This document shows positions 54,517 to 61,880 of a stretch of DNA of 64,000 nt, one piece after another. Both the position numbers and the translations under genes were made by a program. Positions within the stretch are counted from its first letter, which is position 1; each line of letters starts with the position of its first letter. The notes under the pieces were generated by a model. It made no database searches. It saw only the letters and a list, made by a program, of their open reading frames with translations, and was not told where the DNA came from. The DNA comes from Clostridiales bacterium (GTDB lineage: Bacteria; Bacillota; Clostridia; Christensenellales; QALW01): assembly GCA_015069575.1 (NCBI GenBank), contig SVIH01000006.1:38843-102842 (forward strand), given 5' to 3'.

Positions 54517-55579
54517 CTCCGCCATTAAGGATTTCAGTTGCCTGAGATTCAGATTTAATATCGATATTCCAACCTGTTAAATGAGCGCAAAGCATTGCAT
54601 TCTGACCGCGTTTGCCGATAGCAAGGGAAAGCTGGTCATCAGGCACAACTGCTGTGGCTTTCTTTTTAGGTTCAAGAGAATCAATACGCACAAGCAATAC
54701 TTTTGAAGGGCTTAATGCGTTTGCAATATAAGTTACAGGATCTTCGCTCCATTTGATAATATCAATTTTTTCGCCGTTAATTTCATTAACAATATTAGCA
54801 ACACGGCTTCCTTTAGGACCAACGCATGCGCCAAGGGGATCAACACTTGCATCTTCTGAATAAACAGCAATCTTTGTTCTTGATCCTGGATCGCGGGAAA
54901 TTGATTTGATTATAACTGTACCATTTGCAATTTCAGGAACTTCAAGCTCAAACAAGCGTTTGATAAGATGTGATTGTGTGCGGGAAACGGTAACAGTGGT
55001 TCCGTACTGCACCTTTTTAACTTCTGAAACGTAAACTTTTATACGTGCGCCGGGAATATATTGTTCACCGTTGATTTGTTCCTTAGGCGGAATAACACCT
55101 TCTAATGAACCAAGGGAAACATATACATAACCGTTTTCAACACGCTGAACAACAGCGGTCATTAATTCGCCCTCTTTATCAACATACTCGGAATATGTTT
55201 TACCCTTCTCGGCTTCACGCAAACGCTGTGTAATAACTTGTCTTGCAGTCTGCGCACCTATTCTTCCGTAATCTTCAGGTGTATCCTCAACTTCAACAGT
55301 TTCATCAAGTTGAGCATTGGGATTAATTTTCCTTGCATCTTCTAAAGAAATTTCCAGAAGATTATCATAAACATCTTCAACAACTGTTTTTACAATGTAG
55401 CACCTGATATCGCCGGTTTCCCTATCCATATGGGCAATGATTGTTGCTGCATCGCCATAATCACGAACCTTGCGATAGGCTGAAACCATAGCAAGTTCAA
55501 CTGATTCAAACAGCATTTCGGCATCAATGCCTTTTTCCTCTTCAAGCATTTTTATTGCAGTAATAAGTTCCGAATTCAT
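54497..55579 (-). CDS. nusA: Transcription termination/antitermination factor NusA
   Basis: A 360-residue NusA without a C-terminal acidic repeat region, as usual in Bacillota. The N-terminal RNAP-binding domain (1-125) begins MNSELITAIKMLEEEKGIDA. An S1 domain (near 135-200) and KH domains with EKIDIIKWSEDPVTYIANAL and LAIGKRGQNAMLCAHLTGW follow. ATG at 55579 follows GGAGAAATT; a TTG ten codons upstream is disfavoured. Confidence 0.95.
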   Translation of the reverse strand: MNSELITAIKMLEEEKGIDAEMLFESVELAMVSAYRKVRDYGDAATIIAHMDRETGDIRCYIVKTVVEDVYDNLLEISLEDARKINPNAQLDETVEVEDTPEDYGRIGAQTARQVITQRLREAEKGKTYSEYVDKEGELMTAVVQRVENGYVYVSLGSLEGVIPPKEQINGEQYIPGARIKVYVSEVKKVQYGTTVTVSRTQSHLIKRLFELEVPEIANGTVIIKSISRDPGSRTKIAVYSEDASVDPLGACVGPKGSRVANIVNEINGEKIDIIKWSEDPVTYIANALSPSKVLLVRIDSLEPKKKATAVVPDDQLSLAIGKRGQNAMLCAHLTGWNIDIKSESQATEILNGGDENIED

Positions 55580-55618
55580 AATTTCTCCATTCTGCCAATT
55601 TTGTGGCAATATTAGTTT

Positions 55619-56077
55619 TTAAAAACCGATATACGGTCTAATAATATCAATGTTTGTTTTTTCAAATGAAACAGGCACATCATCAACTAAAACTGTAACG
55701 GAATCGTTATCAAAAGCCTTTAATAAGCCAACAAATTTTTTCTTTTTACCTGAAACTGATTTTTTAATTTTAACTTCTACTAAAACGTCTAAAAAGAAGT
55801 CAAAATCACTATCGTTTTTTAACGGACGGTCACCCCATGTGCTTACGCAAAGGCAATAAGGCTTGTTGCCTGTGGGGTTTGCATTTTCAACAGCTTCGTC
55901 AATAGCGCGCGAAACAGCTTCGCAGTCGTCAATATTCACGCCGTTTTTACTGCGGATATAAAAGTTAAGGCACATTTGCCCGTCTTCGCGAACATATTCA
56001 ATATCTGCCATTTCAAAGCCTAAATTTTCAATAATTTCTTTTGCAGCAGAGCCTGCAATTAAACTAACGTCAGCCAT
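55619..56077 (-). CDS. rimP: Ribosome maturation factor RimP
   Basis: About 152 residues beginning MADVSLIAGSAAKEIIENLG, with the family features VREDGQMCLNFYIRSKNGVN and CLCVSTWGDRPLKNDSDF and an Sm-like C-terminal domain. It helps 30S maturation. It is the first gene of the rimP-nusA-ylxR-ylxQ-infB-rbfA-nrnA-truB-ribF operon. A longer frame upstream runs into the promoter, so ATG 56077 is the start. Confidence 0.92.
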   Translation of the reverse strand: MADVSLIAGSAAKEIIENLGFEMADIEYVREDGQMCLNFYIRSKNGVNIDDCEAVSRAIDEAVENANPTGNKPYCLCVSTWGDRPLKNDSDFDFFLDVLVEVKIKKSVSGKKKKFVGLLKAFDNDSVTVLVDDVPVSFEKTNIDIIRPYIGF

Positions 56078-56099
56078 AAAAAACCTGCTTTCAAAAAGT

Positions 56100-56124
56100 A
56101 AGAGTGGGATGTACGCCCACTCTT
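56100..56124 (-). promoter_or_regulatory. Leader hairpin of the rimP-nusA operon
   Basis: A perfect 9-bp stem AAGAGTGGG / CCCACTCTT with a 7-base loop lies near the 5' end of the transcript, 22 bp before the rimP start. No T tract follows, so it may be a protein- or ribosome-responsive leader or an RNA-stabilising 5' hairpin. Confidence 0.65.
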
Positions 56125-56144
56125 CAAAGAAGTATTTCAATAGT

Positions 56145-56173
56145 ATAATATCATACATAGAAAAAAATTGCAA
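56145..56173 (-). promoter_or_regulatory. Promoter of the rimP-nusA-infB operon
   Basis: On the minus strand TTGCAA (56168-56173), 17-bp spacer, TATTAT (56145-56150). Confidence 0.75.
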
Positions 56174-56212
56174 ACATTATTTTTGCAATTTTTGTAATTT
56201 TACGCGCCACGC

Positions 56213-56242
56213 TTGACATTTAAAAGTATTTCAATGTATAAT
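56213..56242 (+). promoter_or_regulatory. Promoter of the MATE exporter gene
   Basis: Consensus TTGACA (56213-56218) and TATAAT (56237-56242) with an 18-bp spacer. Confidence 0.85.
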
Positions 56243-56278
56243 TTTTCAAGAAAACTACTGAAATTTAAGGAATTTTTA

Positions 56279-57640
56279 ATGAAAACAAACAATACGGCAA
56301 AAACAATATTAAAACTTGCCTGGCCTACAATGCTTGAACAGTTAATGCAAACAGTTATTCAGTATGTGGATATAATTATGGTTGGCGCCCTTGGAACGCA
56401 GGCAACTGCGGCGGTAGGCGCAACCACTACGGTAAATTGGCTTGTGTTTTCTTGTATTTCAGCAATTAGTATAGGATTTTTATCTTATATTGCAAAAGCG
56501 CTTGGCGCAAAGGATACAAAAAGAGCGCAAAAAGCAAGCGCACAGGCGGTGTTTATAACGCTTATTTCCGGTGTTGTGTTTACAGCGCTGACTTTGGGGT
56601 TAAGTAAGTTTGTGCCCCTTTGGATGCAGGTGGAAAAAGATATACAGGGTATTGCTTCACGATACTTTTTTATACTTTACACACCGATGCTTTTCAGGTG
56701 CGCAACTACTATATTTTCGACAGTTTTAAGGGCGGCAGGGGATACTAAAACGCCGATGAAAATCGGTGCTCTTGTAAACCTGATAAATATTGTGCTTAAT
56801 TTTATCTTTATTTATCCAACAAGAAACATAATCGTCTTTAATAATTCTGTTAAGATTTTAGGCTTGGGGTTAGGCGTTGAAGGCGCCGCGTTAGCCAGCG
56901 CAACAGCCTTTTTAGCAGGCGGCGTGCTAACTACGATTGCGTTATATAAGCACCCTGTAATTTCCCCTAAAAACGAAACAATCTTACCTGATAAAAAGAT
57001 ATTACTGCCTTGCTTAAAGGTTGCACTGCCTAATATGTTGCAAAGATTTGCAACCTCCTTTGGTTATGTTATATTTGCTTCAATGATAAATTCTTTAGGC
57101 GAAGTTTCTACCGCTGCTCACACAGTTGCAAACACTGTTGAATCTTTGTTTTATATCCCCGGCTACGGAATGCAAGCGGCAGCGGCAACCCTTTCAGGTA
57201 ACGCAGTAGGCGAAGGGAATTATGAAAAATTACAAAAACTTACTAAACAGTTTACAGTTATTGAAATCATTTTAATGATTATTTCGGGCGGTTTGTTATT
57301 TGTAAGTGCGCCACCAATAGTCAGCCTGTTTACGCAAGATGAAGGCGTTAAACTTTTAGGCGTAACAGTTTTAAGAATGGTTGCCATAAGCGAACCGTTC
57401 TTTGGCGTTGCAATTATTATTGAAGGCATCTTGCAAGGTATGGGAAAAACAATGGAACCTTTTATTTATAACATAATCGGCATGTGGGGCATAAGAATTT
57501 TAGGAACTTTTATCTGCACACAGTTTTTTAGCCTTAAACTTGTTTCAGCCTGGGGCTGTATGATAGCCCACAACCTGTTTTTATGCATAATGTTCTTTGT
57601 GTTCAGCAGGGGAAAAATAATGAAAGAAAAAGCGGAGTAA
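56279..57640 (+). CDS. MATE-family multidrug/metabolite exporter
   Basis: A 453-residue protein with twelve helices in two halves. The family segments are LAWPTMLEQLMQTVIQYVDI near the start, RAAGDTKTPMKIG near 155 and the second-half ILQGMGKTMEPFI. The start at 56279 is downstream of the promoter with AAGGAA before the ATG. MATE pumps use H+ or Na+ gradients. The substrate is unknown. Its terminator also serves the converging PMM-like gene. Confidence 0.92.
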   Translation: MKTNNTAKTILKLAWPTMLEQLMQTVIQYVDIIMVGALGTQATAAVGATTTVNWLVFSCISAISIGFLSYIAKALGAKDTKRAQKASAQAVFITLISGVVFTALTLGLSKFVPLWMQVEKDIQGIASRYFFILYTPMLFRCATTIFSTVLRAAGDTKTPMKIGALVNLINIVLNFIFIYPTRNIIVFNNSVKILGLGLGVEGAALASATAFLAGGVLTTIALYKHPVISPKNETILPDKKILLPCLKVALPNMLQRFATSFGYVIFASMINSLGEVSTAAHTVANTVESLFYIPGYGMQAAAATLSGNAVGEGNYEKLQKLTKQFTVIEIILMIISGGLLFVSAPPIVSLFTQDEGVKLLGVTVLRMVAISEPFFGVAIIIEGILQGMGKTMEPFIYNIIGMWGIRILGTFICTQFFSLKLVSAWGCMIAHNLFLCIMFFVFSRGKIMKEKAE

Positions 57641-57658
57641 AATTCACTCCGCTTTTTT
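57627..57658. terminator. Bidirectional terminator between MATE and PMM-like genes
   Basis: AAAAAGCGGAGT / ACTCCGCTTTTT with flanking A and T tracts overlaps the MATE stop codon. Confidence 0.88.
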
Positions 57659-58376
57659 ACTTTAATACCGAAACTTTTTCAGGGAAATCAAGATAATTAT
57701 CAATAGTTAAATAGGGGAAATCCGATTTATAAACGGATTCATCATTCCCACCTAAACCGTAATCATCACCGATATAAAGAATCTCACTATGCTTAAAGCC
57801 GTTTTCCTTGCAATATAAATCAAGGGCGTAATATTTATTATAGGGCTTTGGCGCCATATCAAAGGAAGACGAACCGCCAACGAAAACGCAATAGTCCGAA
57901 AACGTATCAACAATGTCATTATAGATTTTTCTGCGTTTTATTCTGTCAGGATCAAAAGCTAACTTATCTTCCTGCTTGGCTTTTGTGCCTAATATGGGAA
58001 AAGTAACGCATCCTGAGGGATGAAATTCAACGGTTTCACCGCTATAATTTTCAAAGCCGTATTTTTTGCGCATAAGGTTAATTTTTTCGGTTACCTGCTC
58101 CTTGTTGCAAGGCGCAGAAATATCCTTTAAAATATCAATGCTTTTGGTTTTTTTGTTATAAACACCGTACTGCATACCGTAATTGCCGATAATGTCAATA
58201 GGGAACGCTTCTAATTGATTAAAAATACGCATTACCTGTCCTGCGCCAACCATTAAAAGCCTATACTTTTTGGAAAGGTCGGTTAAAGCCTGCCTGTGTT
58301 CAAAACTTAAAGGAGTTTTGTGTTGCGTTAACGTGCCATCAAGATCCATCGCGATAACTTTTATGTTTTCGTACAT
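57657..58376 (-). CDS. HAD-IIB protein of the eukaryote-type phosphomannomutase (PMM) family
   Basis: A 239-residue HAD protein with C2b cap. Motif I is IAMDLDGTLTQHKTP, the cap contains IIGNYGMQYGVY, and near residue 175 SSSFDMAPKPYNKYYAL is followed by GDDYGLGGNDESVY. Substrate-loop and metal motifs of this arrangement are shared with human-type PMM (SFD...P.G.DK.., then GGND). PMM interconverts mannose 6-phosphate and mannose 1-phosphate. Bacterial homologues may also be plain phosphatases. If it is a PMM, it could feed GDP-mannose and polyprenyl-phosphate mannose to the PMT enzyme at 24-29 kb, but this is inference. Confidence 0.72.
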   Translation of the reverse strand: MYENIKVIAMDLDGTLTQHKTPLSFEHRQALTDLSKKYRLLMVGAGQVMRIFNQLEAFPIDIIGNYGMQYGVYNKKTKSIDILKDISAPCNKEQVTEKINLMRKKYGFENYSGETVEFHPSGCVTFPILGTKAKQEDKLAFDPDRIKRRKIYNDIVDTFSDYCVFVGGSSSFDMAPKPYNKYYALDLYCKENGFKHSEILYIGDDYGLGGNDESVYKSDFPYLTIDNYLDFPEKVSVLK

Positions 58377-58536
58377 TTTTTTGCCTTTCTTTTAGTAAAA
58401 ATTCTTATACGTATATAATAGCATTTTGGTTGGTTTTTGTAAACGAAAATCAGGTGGTTACGGGTTAAAAAATGGCGAATTTATACATAACAAAAGCGGA
58501 GTGAATTTCACTCCGCTTTTAATTTTTTTATGCAAA
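58377..58536. other. Short intergenic with terminator (160 bp)
   Basis: It holds the terminator of the TM2-like gene (AAAAGCGGAGTGAA / TTCACTCCGCTTTT, 58492-58520). The preceding ATACATAACAAAA recurs before the terminators at 61849 and 63825. No gene is seen. Confidence 0.6.
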
Positions 58537-58761
58537 TTATTTCTTTGTTTTATAGCCGATGTTTTTCTCGCCCGGTGTAAAGCAAATATTACAAATACTT
58601 GCAACAGTAGGATAAATACCACAGGTAAGTCCGGTAAGCCAGAAATAAGCACCTGTACGGCATTTGTAACCTTCAGGACGAAGATTTGAATGGTTGATAA
58701 TTACGCTTCCAATCCAACCAAACATAAATGTAAGTAAGAAACGGACAATGTTTTTGCTCAT
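58537..58761 (-). CDS. Small TM2-like membrane protein
   Basis: A 74-residue protein with two helices (IVRFLLTFMFGWIGSVIINH and FWLTGLTCGIYPTVASICNI) around the loop NLRPEGYKCRTGAY. The layout resembles TM2-domain proteins of Bacillota. The start follows AGGAGG, and a consensus promoter lies upstream. The function is unknown. Confidence 0.75.
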   Translation of the reverse strand: MSKNIVRFLLTFMFGWIGSVIINHSNLRPEGYKCRTGAYFWLTGLTCGIYPTVASICNICFTPGEKNIGYKTKK

Positions 58762-58859
58762 AAAAAATCCTCCTAAGTAAATTGACAATAATACTTTTAT
58801 ATTATTATCTAACAAAATTTTACGACAAACAACAAAAAATGTCAAGATTTATATAAAAA

Positions 58860-58916
58860 ATGGGGGGGATTGTCCGTCGCATAGAGGAATGCGTTATAAT
58901 AGGGCAAACCGCCTGA
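58860..58916 (+). pseudogene. AbrB/SpoVT-type N-terminal fragment (copy A)
   Basis: The 18-codon frame reads MGGIVRRIEECVIIGQTA and then stops. The segment GIVRRIE is the start of AbrB/SpoVT-type regulators (MKSTGIVRRIDELGRVVIPK). The remainder of the DNA-binding domain is missing. It is the head of repeat A. Confidence 0.55.
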
Positions 58917-58964
58917 AATCCGTATAAACACTATGGTTTTTACTAGTTTGCCCCATTGAACACA
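58866..58964 (+). repeat. Repeat A, 99 bp, 93% identical to repeat B
   Basis: An ungapped alignment by eye with 61708-61806 shows seven differences in 99 positions. It includes an 8-bp inverted repeat GGGCAAAC (58902-58909) and GTTTGCCC (58946-58953). With repeat B it brackets the SipW module as a direct repeat. Confidence 0.85.
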
Positions 58965-59141
58965 AGCCCCTAATTTTATGGTTTTTCGGCGATTTTAGAA
59001 AGGAGAAGAATATCATTCTAATGTGCGTCAGAAATCCATACTCAGAGCAACAAAAACTAAATATTCAAACTGTAACAGAAAAGCCGGATGAGCGTTCAAA
59101 ATCATTCGGCTTTGTGTTTTTGTAAAAAATTTCTAATTATC

Positions 59142-59170
59142 TTGACTTATTCATAATTAAGTAGTACAAT
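59142..59170 (+). promoter_or_regulatory. Promoter of the SipW operon
   Basis: TTGACT (59142-59147), 17-bp spacer, TACAAT (59165-59170), 55 bp before the first start codon. Confidence 0.82.
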
Positions 59171-59224
59171 AAAGATACTCGGTAAAATTAAACTATTTCC
59201 GGGAAGATAAGGAGATGCTTATTT

Positions 59225-59857
59225 ATGAAAAAACTTAGTCTTTTAATTGCACTTTGTATGTTGCTTACTATTGGTGGTGTGTATGCAACCTGGTCCTATG
59301 TTGGCTCAACAGATATTATTGATGCTTTTGCAGAAAGCAAAGTAACGATTGCCGATGCTGTAATCGAAGGAACTTACGGTATTTACAAAATCGATAGCAA
59401 TCTTGTTCTTACTGTAGATCAGGCAAACGATAACCACGAGGCAGAACTTGTTTTTGGTTCTAACAATGACCAACCTGTTTATTTAACGGTAACTTTCACA
59501 CCCAGTGTAAATGCACCTAAGGCTATTAAGGATAACGCAATTGCGTCTGAGCTTTATTTCGGTGTTACAACGCTTATGCAGTATAAAATGGATGCCGATG
59601 GCAATTATTCCGAAAGCGGAACACCTGTTGATATTTTTAAATTTAAGAATTCCGGAAACGGAACCCTTGATAATACATTTGCATGGACAAAGAATGATGA
59701 TGGCACCTTTACATATACTTTGAATGCGGATGCATTGAAGGAACAGATTTCCCTCTCTCAAACATTCGTTTTGGATATCAAGGCAGAGCATGATGCTTTC
59801 CGTTCTGCTCTTGTAGGAAATATTGTTGCTAGAGTAACTGACGGTACCGTTAACTAA
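59225..59857 (+). CDS. SipW-type signal peptide-bearing secreted protein (TasA/camelysin-like), first substrate
   Basis: A 210-residue protein with a short signal peptide MKKLSLLIALCMLLTIGGVY followed by ATWSY, the pattern of SipW-dependent secreted proteins such as TasA and camelysin. The mature part (about 185 residues) is rich in beta-type and Thr/Asp/Asn segments: QPVYLTVTFTPSVNAP, FAWTKNDDGTFTYTLNADAL and TFVLDIKAEHDAFRSAL. No Cys in the mature chain. The RBS AAGGAG precedes the ATG. A terminator-like hairpin stands between it and sipW, so it may be made in larger amounts. Fibre formation as for TasA is a reasonable guess only. Confidence 0.75.
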   Translation: MKKLSLLIALCMLLTIGGVYATWSYVGSTDIIDAFAESKVTIADAVIEGTYGIYKIDSNLVLTVDQANDNHEAELVFGSNNDQPVYLTVTFTPSVNAPKAIKDNAIASELYFGVTTLMQYKMDADGNYSESGTPVDIFKFKNSGNGTLDNTFAWTKNDDGTFTYTLNADALKEQISLSQTFVLDIKAEHDAFRSALVGNIVARVTDGTVN

Positions 59858-59876
59858 GTATACTAAATATAAATAT

Positions 59877-59912
59877 AACACCGATATGGCCGTCAAAAAG
59901 CATATCGGTGTT
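59877..59912 (+). terminator. Attenuator hairpin between the first substrate and sipW
   Basis: AACACCGATATG / CATATCGGTGTT with a 12-base loop, followed by a short T-rich stretch. Its position inside the operon suggests partial termination. Confidence 0.7.
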
Positions 59913-59937
59913 TATTAATTTGTTTGGAAAATTCAGA

Positions 59938-60765
59938 ATGAAAATGACAGCGTATGAGATTTACGTCTTCGTTCTGTGCTTTATTGTATTTTCGCTTTTG
60001 ACGGCGATGTTTATCTATTTAATCACATCCATCACCAAAATGGAGTTGGAGCTGATTCAGCACGGACACAGAGATGAAGCAATTAAAAAAGAACTGAATA
60101 AAAAGAGAAAAGAAAACCGAGTTTTCCTCTGGGTTAACAGAATTGTCTCACTATTGATGTGCGTTATCTTTGTAACGGCATTCTCTTTTGCTGTATACAT
60201 TCGCTTGGCGGAAGATCGCCCTGCCAACGGAATCCCATCCATCAAGGTGGTTAAAAGCGAGTCTATGTCAAAGAAACATCCGGATAACACGTATCTGGCC
60301 GACAATGATCTTAACGATCAATTCCAGATGTTTGATGTCGTGGTTTGCAATCACCTTCCTGCTGAGGACGAACTGAAGCTATATGACATTGTGGTGTACA
60401 AGCAGGAAGATCTGTATGTCATTCACCGTATCGTTGGCATTGAAGAGCCGAATGAAAACCATCAGGGCGTAAGGCATTTTTTGCTTCAGGGTGATGCGGT
60501 GAAGAATCCGGACAAGTTCCCTGTACTATACAGTCAGATGCAAGGAATTTATGAAGGTAATCGTATTCCGTTTGTCGGTAGCTTCATATTGTTTTTACAG
60601 TCTCCTGCCGGATGGCTGTGTGTACTGTTGGTAATCTTTTCTATGGTAATAACGCCGATTGTAGAAAAGAAGATAAAAGAAGCAACGGAAAAACGTATTT
60701 CTGCTTTTTCGGATCAGTTGCAGAAAGATGCAAAAGAGGAGGAATACGAATGGGCAGAAGTATAG
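59938..60765 (+). CDS. SipW-type (S26B) signal peptidase I
   Basis: A 275-residue membrane peptidase of the archaeal/ER type. It has N-terminal helix TM1 (AYEIYVFVLCFIVFSLLTAM), a charged segment, TM2, then the catalytic Ser in VVKSESMSKKHP (near residue 110). The His that replaces Lys in this class is in YVIHRIVGIEEP, about 55-60 residues later. FLLQGDAVKNPDKFP and a C-terminal helix complete it. Such enzymes cut the special signal peptides of TasA-like proteins. It lies between two genes whose products have exactly such signals. It overlaps the next gene by 16 bp. Confidence 0.87.
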   Translation: MKMTAYEIYVFVLCFIVFSLLTAMFIYLITSITKMELELIQHGHRDEAIKKELNKKRKENRVFLWVNRIVSLLMCVIFVTAFSFAVYIRLAEDRPANGIPSIKVVKSESMSKKHPDNTYLADNDLNDQFQMFDVVVCNHLPAEDELKLYDIVVYKQEDLYVIHRIVGIEEPNENHQGVRHFLLQGDAVKNPDKFPVLYSQMQGIYEGNRIPFVGSFILFLQSPAGWLCVLLVIFSMVITPIVEKKIKEATEKRISAFSDQLQKDAKEEEYEWAEV

Positions 60766-61370
60766 TGCGATATATGGCATTTCTGTGCAGCTTGTTTGTT
60801 CTTGCTTCTGTAGGCGGAGTTTTCGCCACGTGGTATTACACCTATGAAACCGCTCCGAATGCGCAAGAAAATTTGAGTGTTTCTCTGTCAGATTTTGAGT
60901 GGAAACCGGAAGAAATACTTCCGGCAGAATCGGAAATCGGCGAAAATCACTTGGCTTTGATTGAACTTATTCTGAACGAAAGCAACAAGGGATATGGTTT
61001 GAATTACGACAATAAACACGTGCTTGAAGGATATTTGGACAAGTATGGCCTCGTTTTTTCTAACCAAAAGGTTTCAGGAGGAAACTTAAAATTTGTTTCT
61101 GACGAAACAAATCAACTGTACTATTGTGTAGAAAAAATAAGCGACACTATGTATTATGCCTATACCTTTTCTTTTAGCGATTTGAACTCAGTAAAAGGTA
61201 CAGCTACAGTGATGCCGGTGTACCGAACAGTCCTTGAGAAAACGGACAAATGGCGCGCTCCAAAAAGCTACTTCGGTTATGCGCAAACCAAATTATTGCG
61301 TGCTTTTGGGGCAGAAAATACCCCTGGAACACTTGAGTATTCCATTGATGTCAGCACATGGGCTCAATAA
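60750..61370 (+). CDS. SipW-type signal peptide-bearing secreted protein, second substrate
   Basis: A 206-residue protein with signal peptide MGRSIVRYMAFLCSLFVLAS and VGGVFATWYY, the same ATW cleavage-region pattern as the first substrate. The mature part has LIELILNESNKGYGLNYDNK, then VEKISDTMYYAYTFSFSDLN and ends SIDVSTWAQ. It is not evidently similar to the first substrate beyond the signal. The start follows GAGGAGG inside the end of sipW, so both are translationally coupled. It could be an assembly or anchoring partner, as TapA is for TasA, but this is inference. Confidence 0.75.
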   Translation: MGRSIVRYMAFLCSLFVLASVGGVFATWYYTYETAPNAQENLSVSLSDFEWKPEEILPAESEIGENHLALIELILNESNKGYGLNYDNKHVLEGYLDKYGLVFSNQKVSGGNLKFVSDETNQLYYCVEKISDTMYYAYTFSFSDLNSVKGTATVMPVYRTVLEKTDKWRAPKSYFGYAQTKLLRAFGAENTPGTLEYSIDVSTWAQ

Positions 61371-61410
61371 GGAAATTTTATCACGCAAACTTCTTATAGT
61401 TGTTCAATTA

Positions 61411-61445
61411 GGGAGATGACAAATTAAGTCATCGCCCTTTTTATA
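61411..61445 (+). terminator. Terminator of the SipW operon
   Basis: GGGAGATGAC / GTCATCGCCC, one mismatch, followed by a T tract. Confidence 0.85.
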
Positions 61446-61613
61446 TATCATTTTGAAAATTTAAAAACAATTGGAAATTCTACTCATAATTTCTACAAAA
61501 AGTGTGATACTAACAAAGAACAAAAACAACAACTCGACCCAAGTCCTCTAACCCCTTATGTTCAACTGGGACAAACGAAAAAAGAGGTAAAATTGGCTTA
61601 GGCGAGGTGTAAT

Positions 61614-61691
61614 TTGAGTAAACCAACAAATCCCGAAAACCTGCATAAATGCTGGGCTTTTGGCACATTTCAGAGTAGAGAAAAGGAGTAA
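61614..61691 (+). CDS. Micro-ORF of 25 codons (HKCW motif) before the AbrB-type fragment
   Basis: The frame starts at TTG, reads MSKPTNPENLHKCWAFGTFQ and five more residues, and stops four bases before the ATG of the AbrB-type fragment. GAGGTG precedes the TTG. The short motif HKCW(A/D)F recurs inside copy C (63673-63807), so it belongs to the repeat family. Either a leader-type micro-ORF or the remnant of a longer gene. Coding status is unsure. Confidence 0.4.
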   Translation: MSKPTNPENLHKCWAFGTFQSREKE

Positions 61692-61695
61692 ATAT

Positions 61696-61758
61696 ATGAA
61701 ATCAACAGGGATTGTCCGTCGCATAGAGGAATGCGTTATAATAGGACAAACCGCCTGA
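61696..61758 (+). pseudogene. AbrB/SpoVT-type N-terminal fragment (copy B)
   Basis: The 20-codon frame MKSTGIVRRIEECVIIGQTA stops abruptly. It starts like AbrB/SpoVT and has a good site AAGGAGT upstream. No DNA-binding domain can be completed in any frame. It is the head of repeat B. Confidence 0.6.
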
Positions 61759-61880
61759 AATCCGCATAAACACTAGGGTTTTTGCTGGTTTGCCCCACTG
61801 AACGCATTGGTGTCAAAACAAGGGTTTTCAGCGGTTTTTATACATAGCAAAAGCGAGGTGAAAATTACCTCGCTTTTGGC
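61708..61880 (+). repeat. Repeat B (99 bp head shared with A; tail shared with C)
   Basis: Positions 61708-61806 match repeat A at 92 of 99 sites. Positions 61785-61860 (GTTTGCCCCAC, then GCATTGGTGTCAAAA, then GCGG-TTTT and ACATAGCAAAA) match the tail of copy C at 63764-63830 with few changes. So B joins A and C. Confidence 0.82.

Larger units (their letters stand above)
58762..59224. other. Intergenic region with promoters, repeat A, a terminator and the SipW-operon promoter
   Basis: In order it holds a minus-strand promoter for the TM2-like gene (TTGACA-17-TAAAAT, 58817-58845), then repeat A and its mini-ORF. A terminator (AAAGCCGGATGA / TCATTCGGCTTT, 59080-59120) follows, then the promoter of the SipW operon. 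A 34-codon frame at about 59020-59125 runs through the terminator and is not annotated. Confidence 0.7.
61371..61880. other. Intergenic region with two micro-ORFs, repeat B and terminators (510 bp)
   Basis: It begins with the terminator of the SipW operon (61411-61445). From 61446 to about 61600 I see nothing recognisable. It then holds two micro-ORFs (61614-61691 and 61696-61758), repeat B with its tail, and the terminator of the XRE gene (AAAAGCGAGGT / ACCTCGCTTTT, 61849-61877). Confidence 0.7.

Noticed and set aside
59020..59125. 34-codon frame before the SipW operon
   Set aside because: It overlaps a terminator stem and its ribosome binding site is too far from the ATG.
58860..61806. A true integron attC array
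   Set aside because: The inverted arms do not fit the RYYYAAC/GTTRRRY core, the repeats carry a coding head, and no IntI gene is present. Only the layout is similar.
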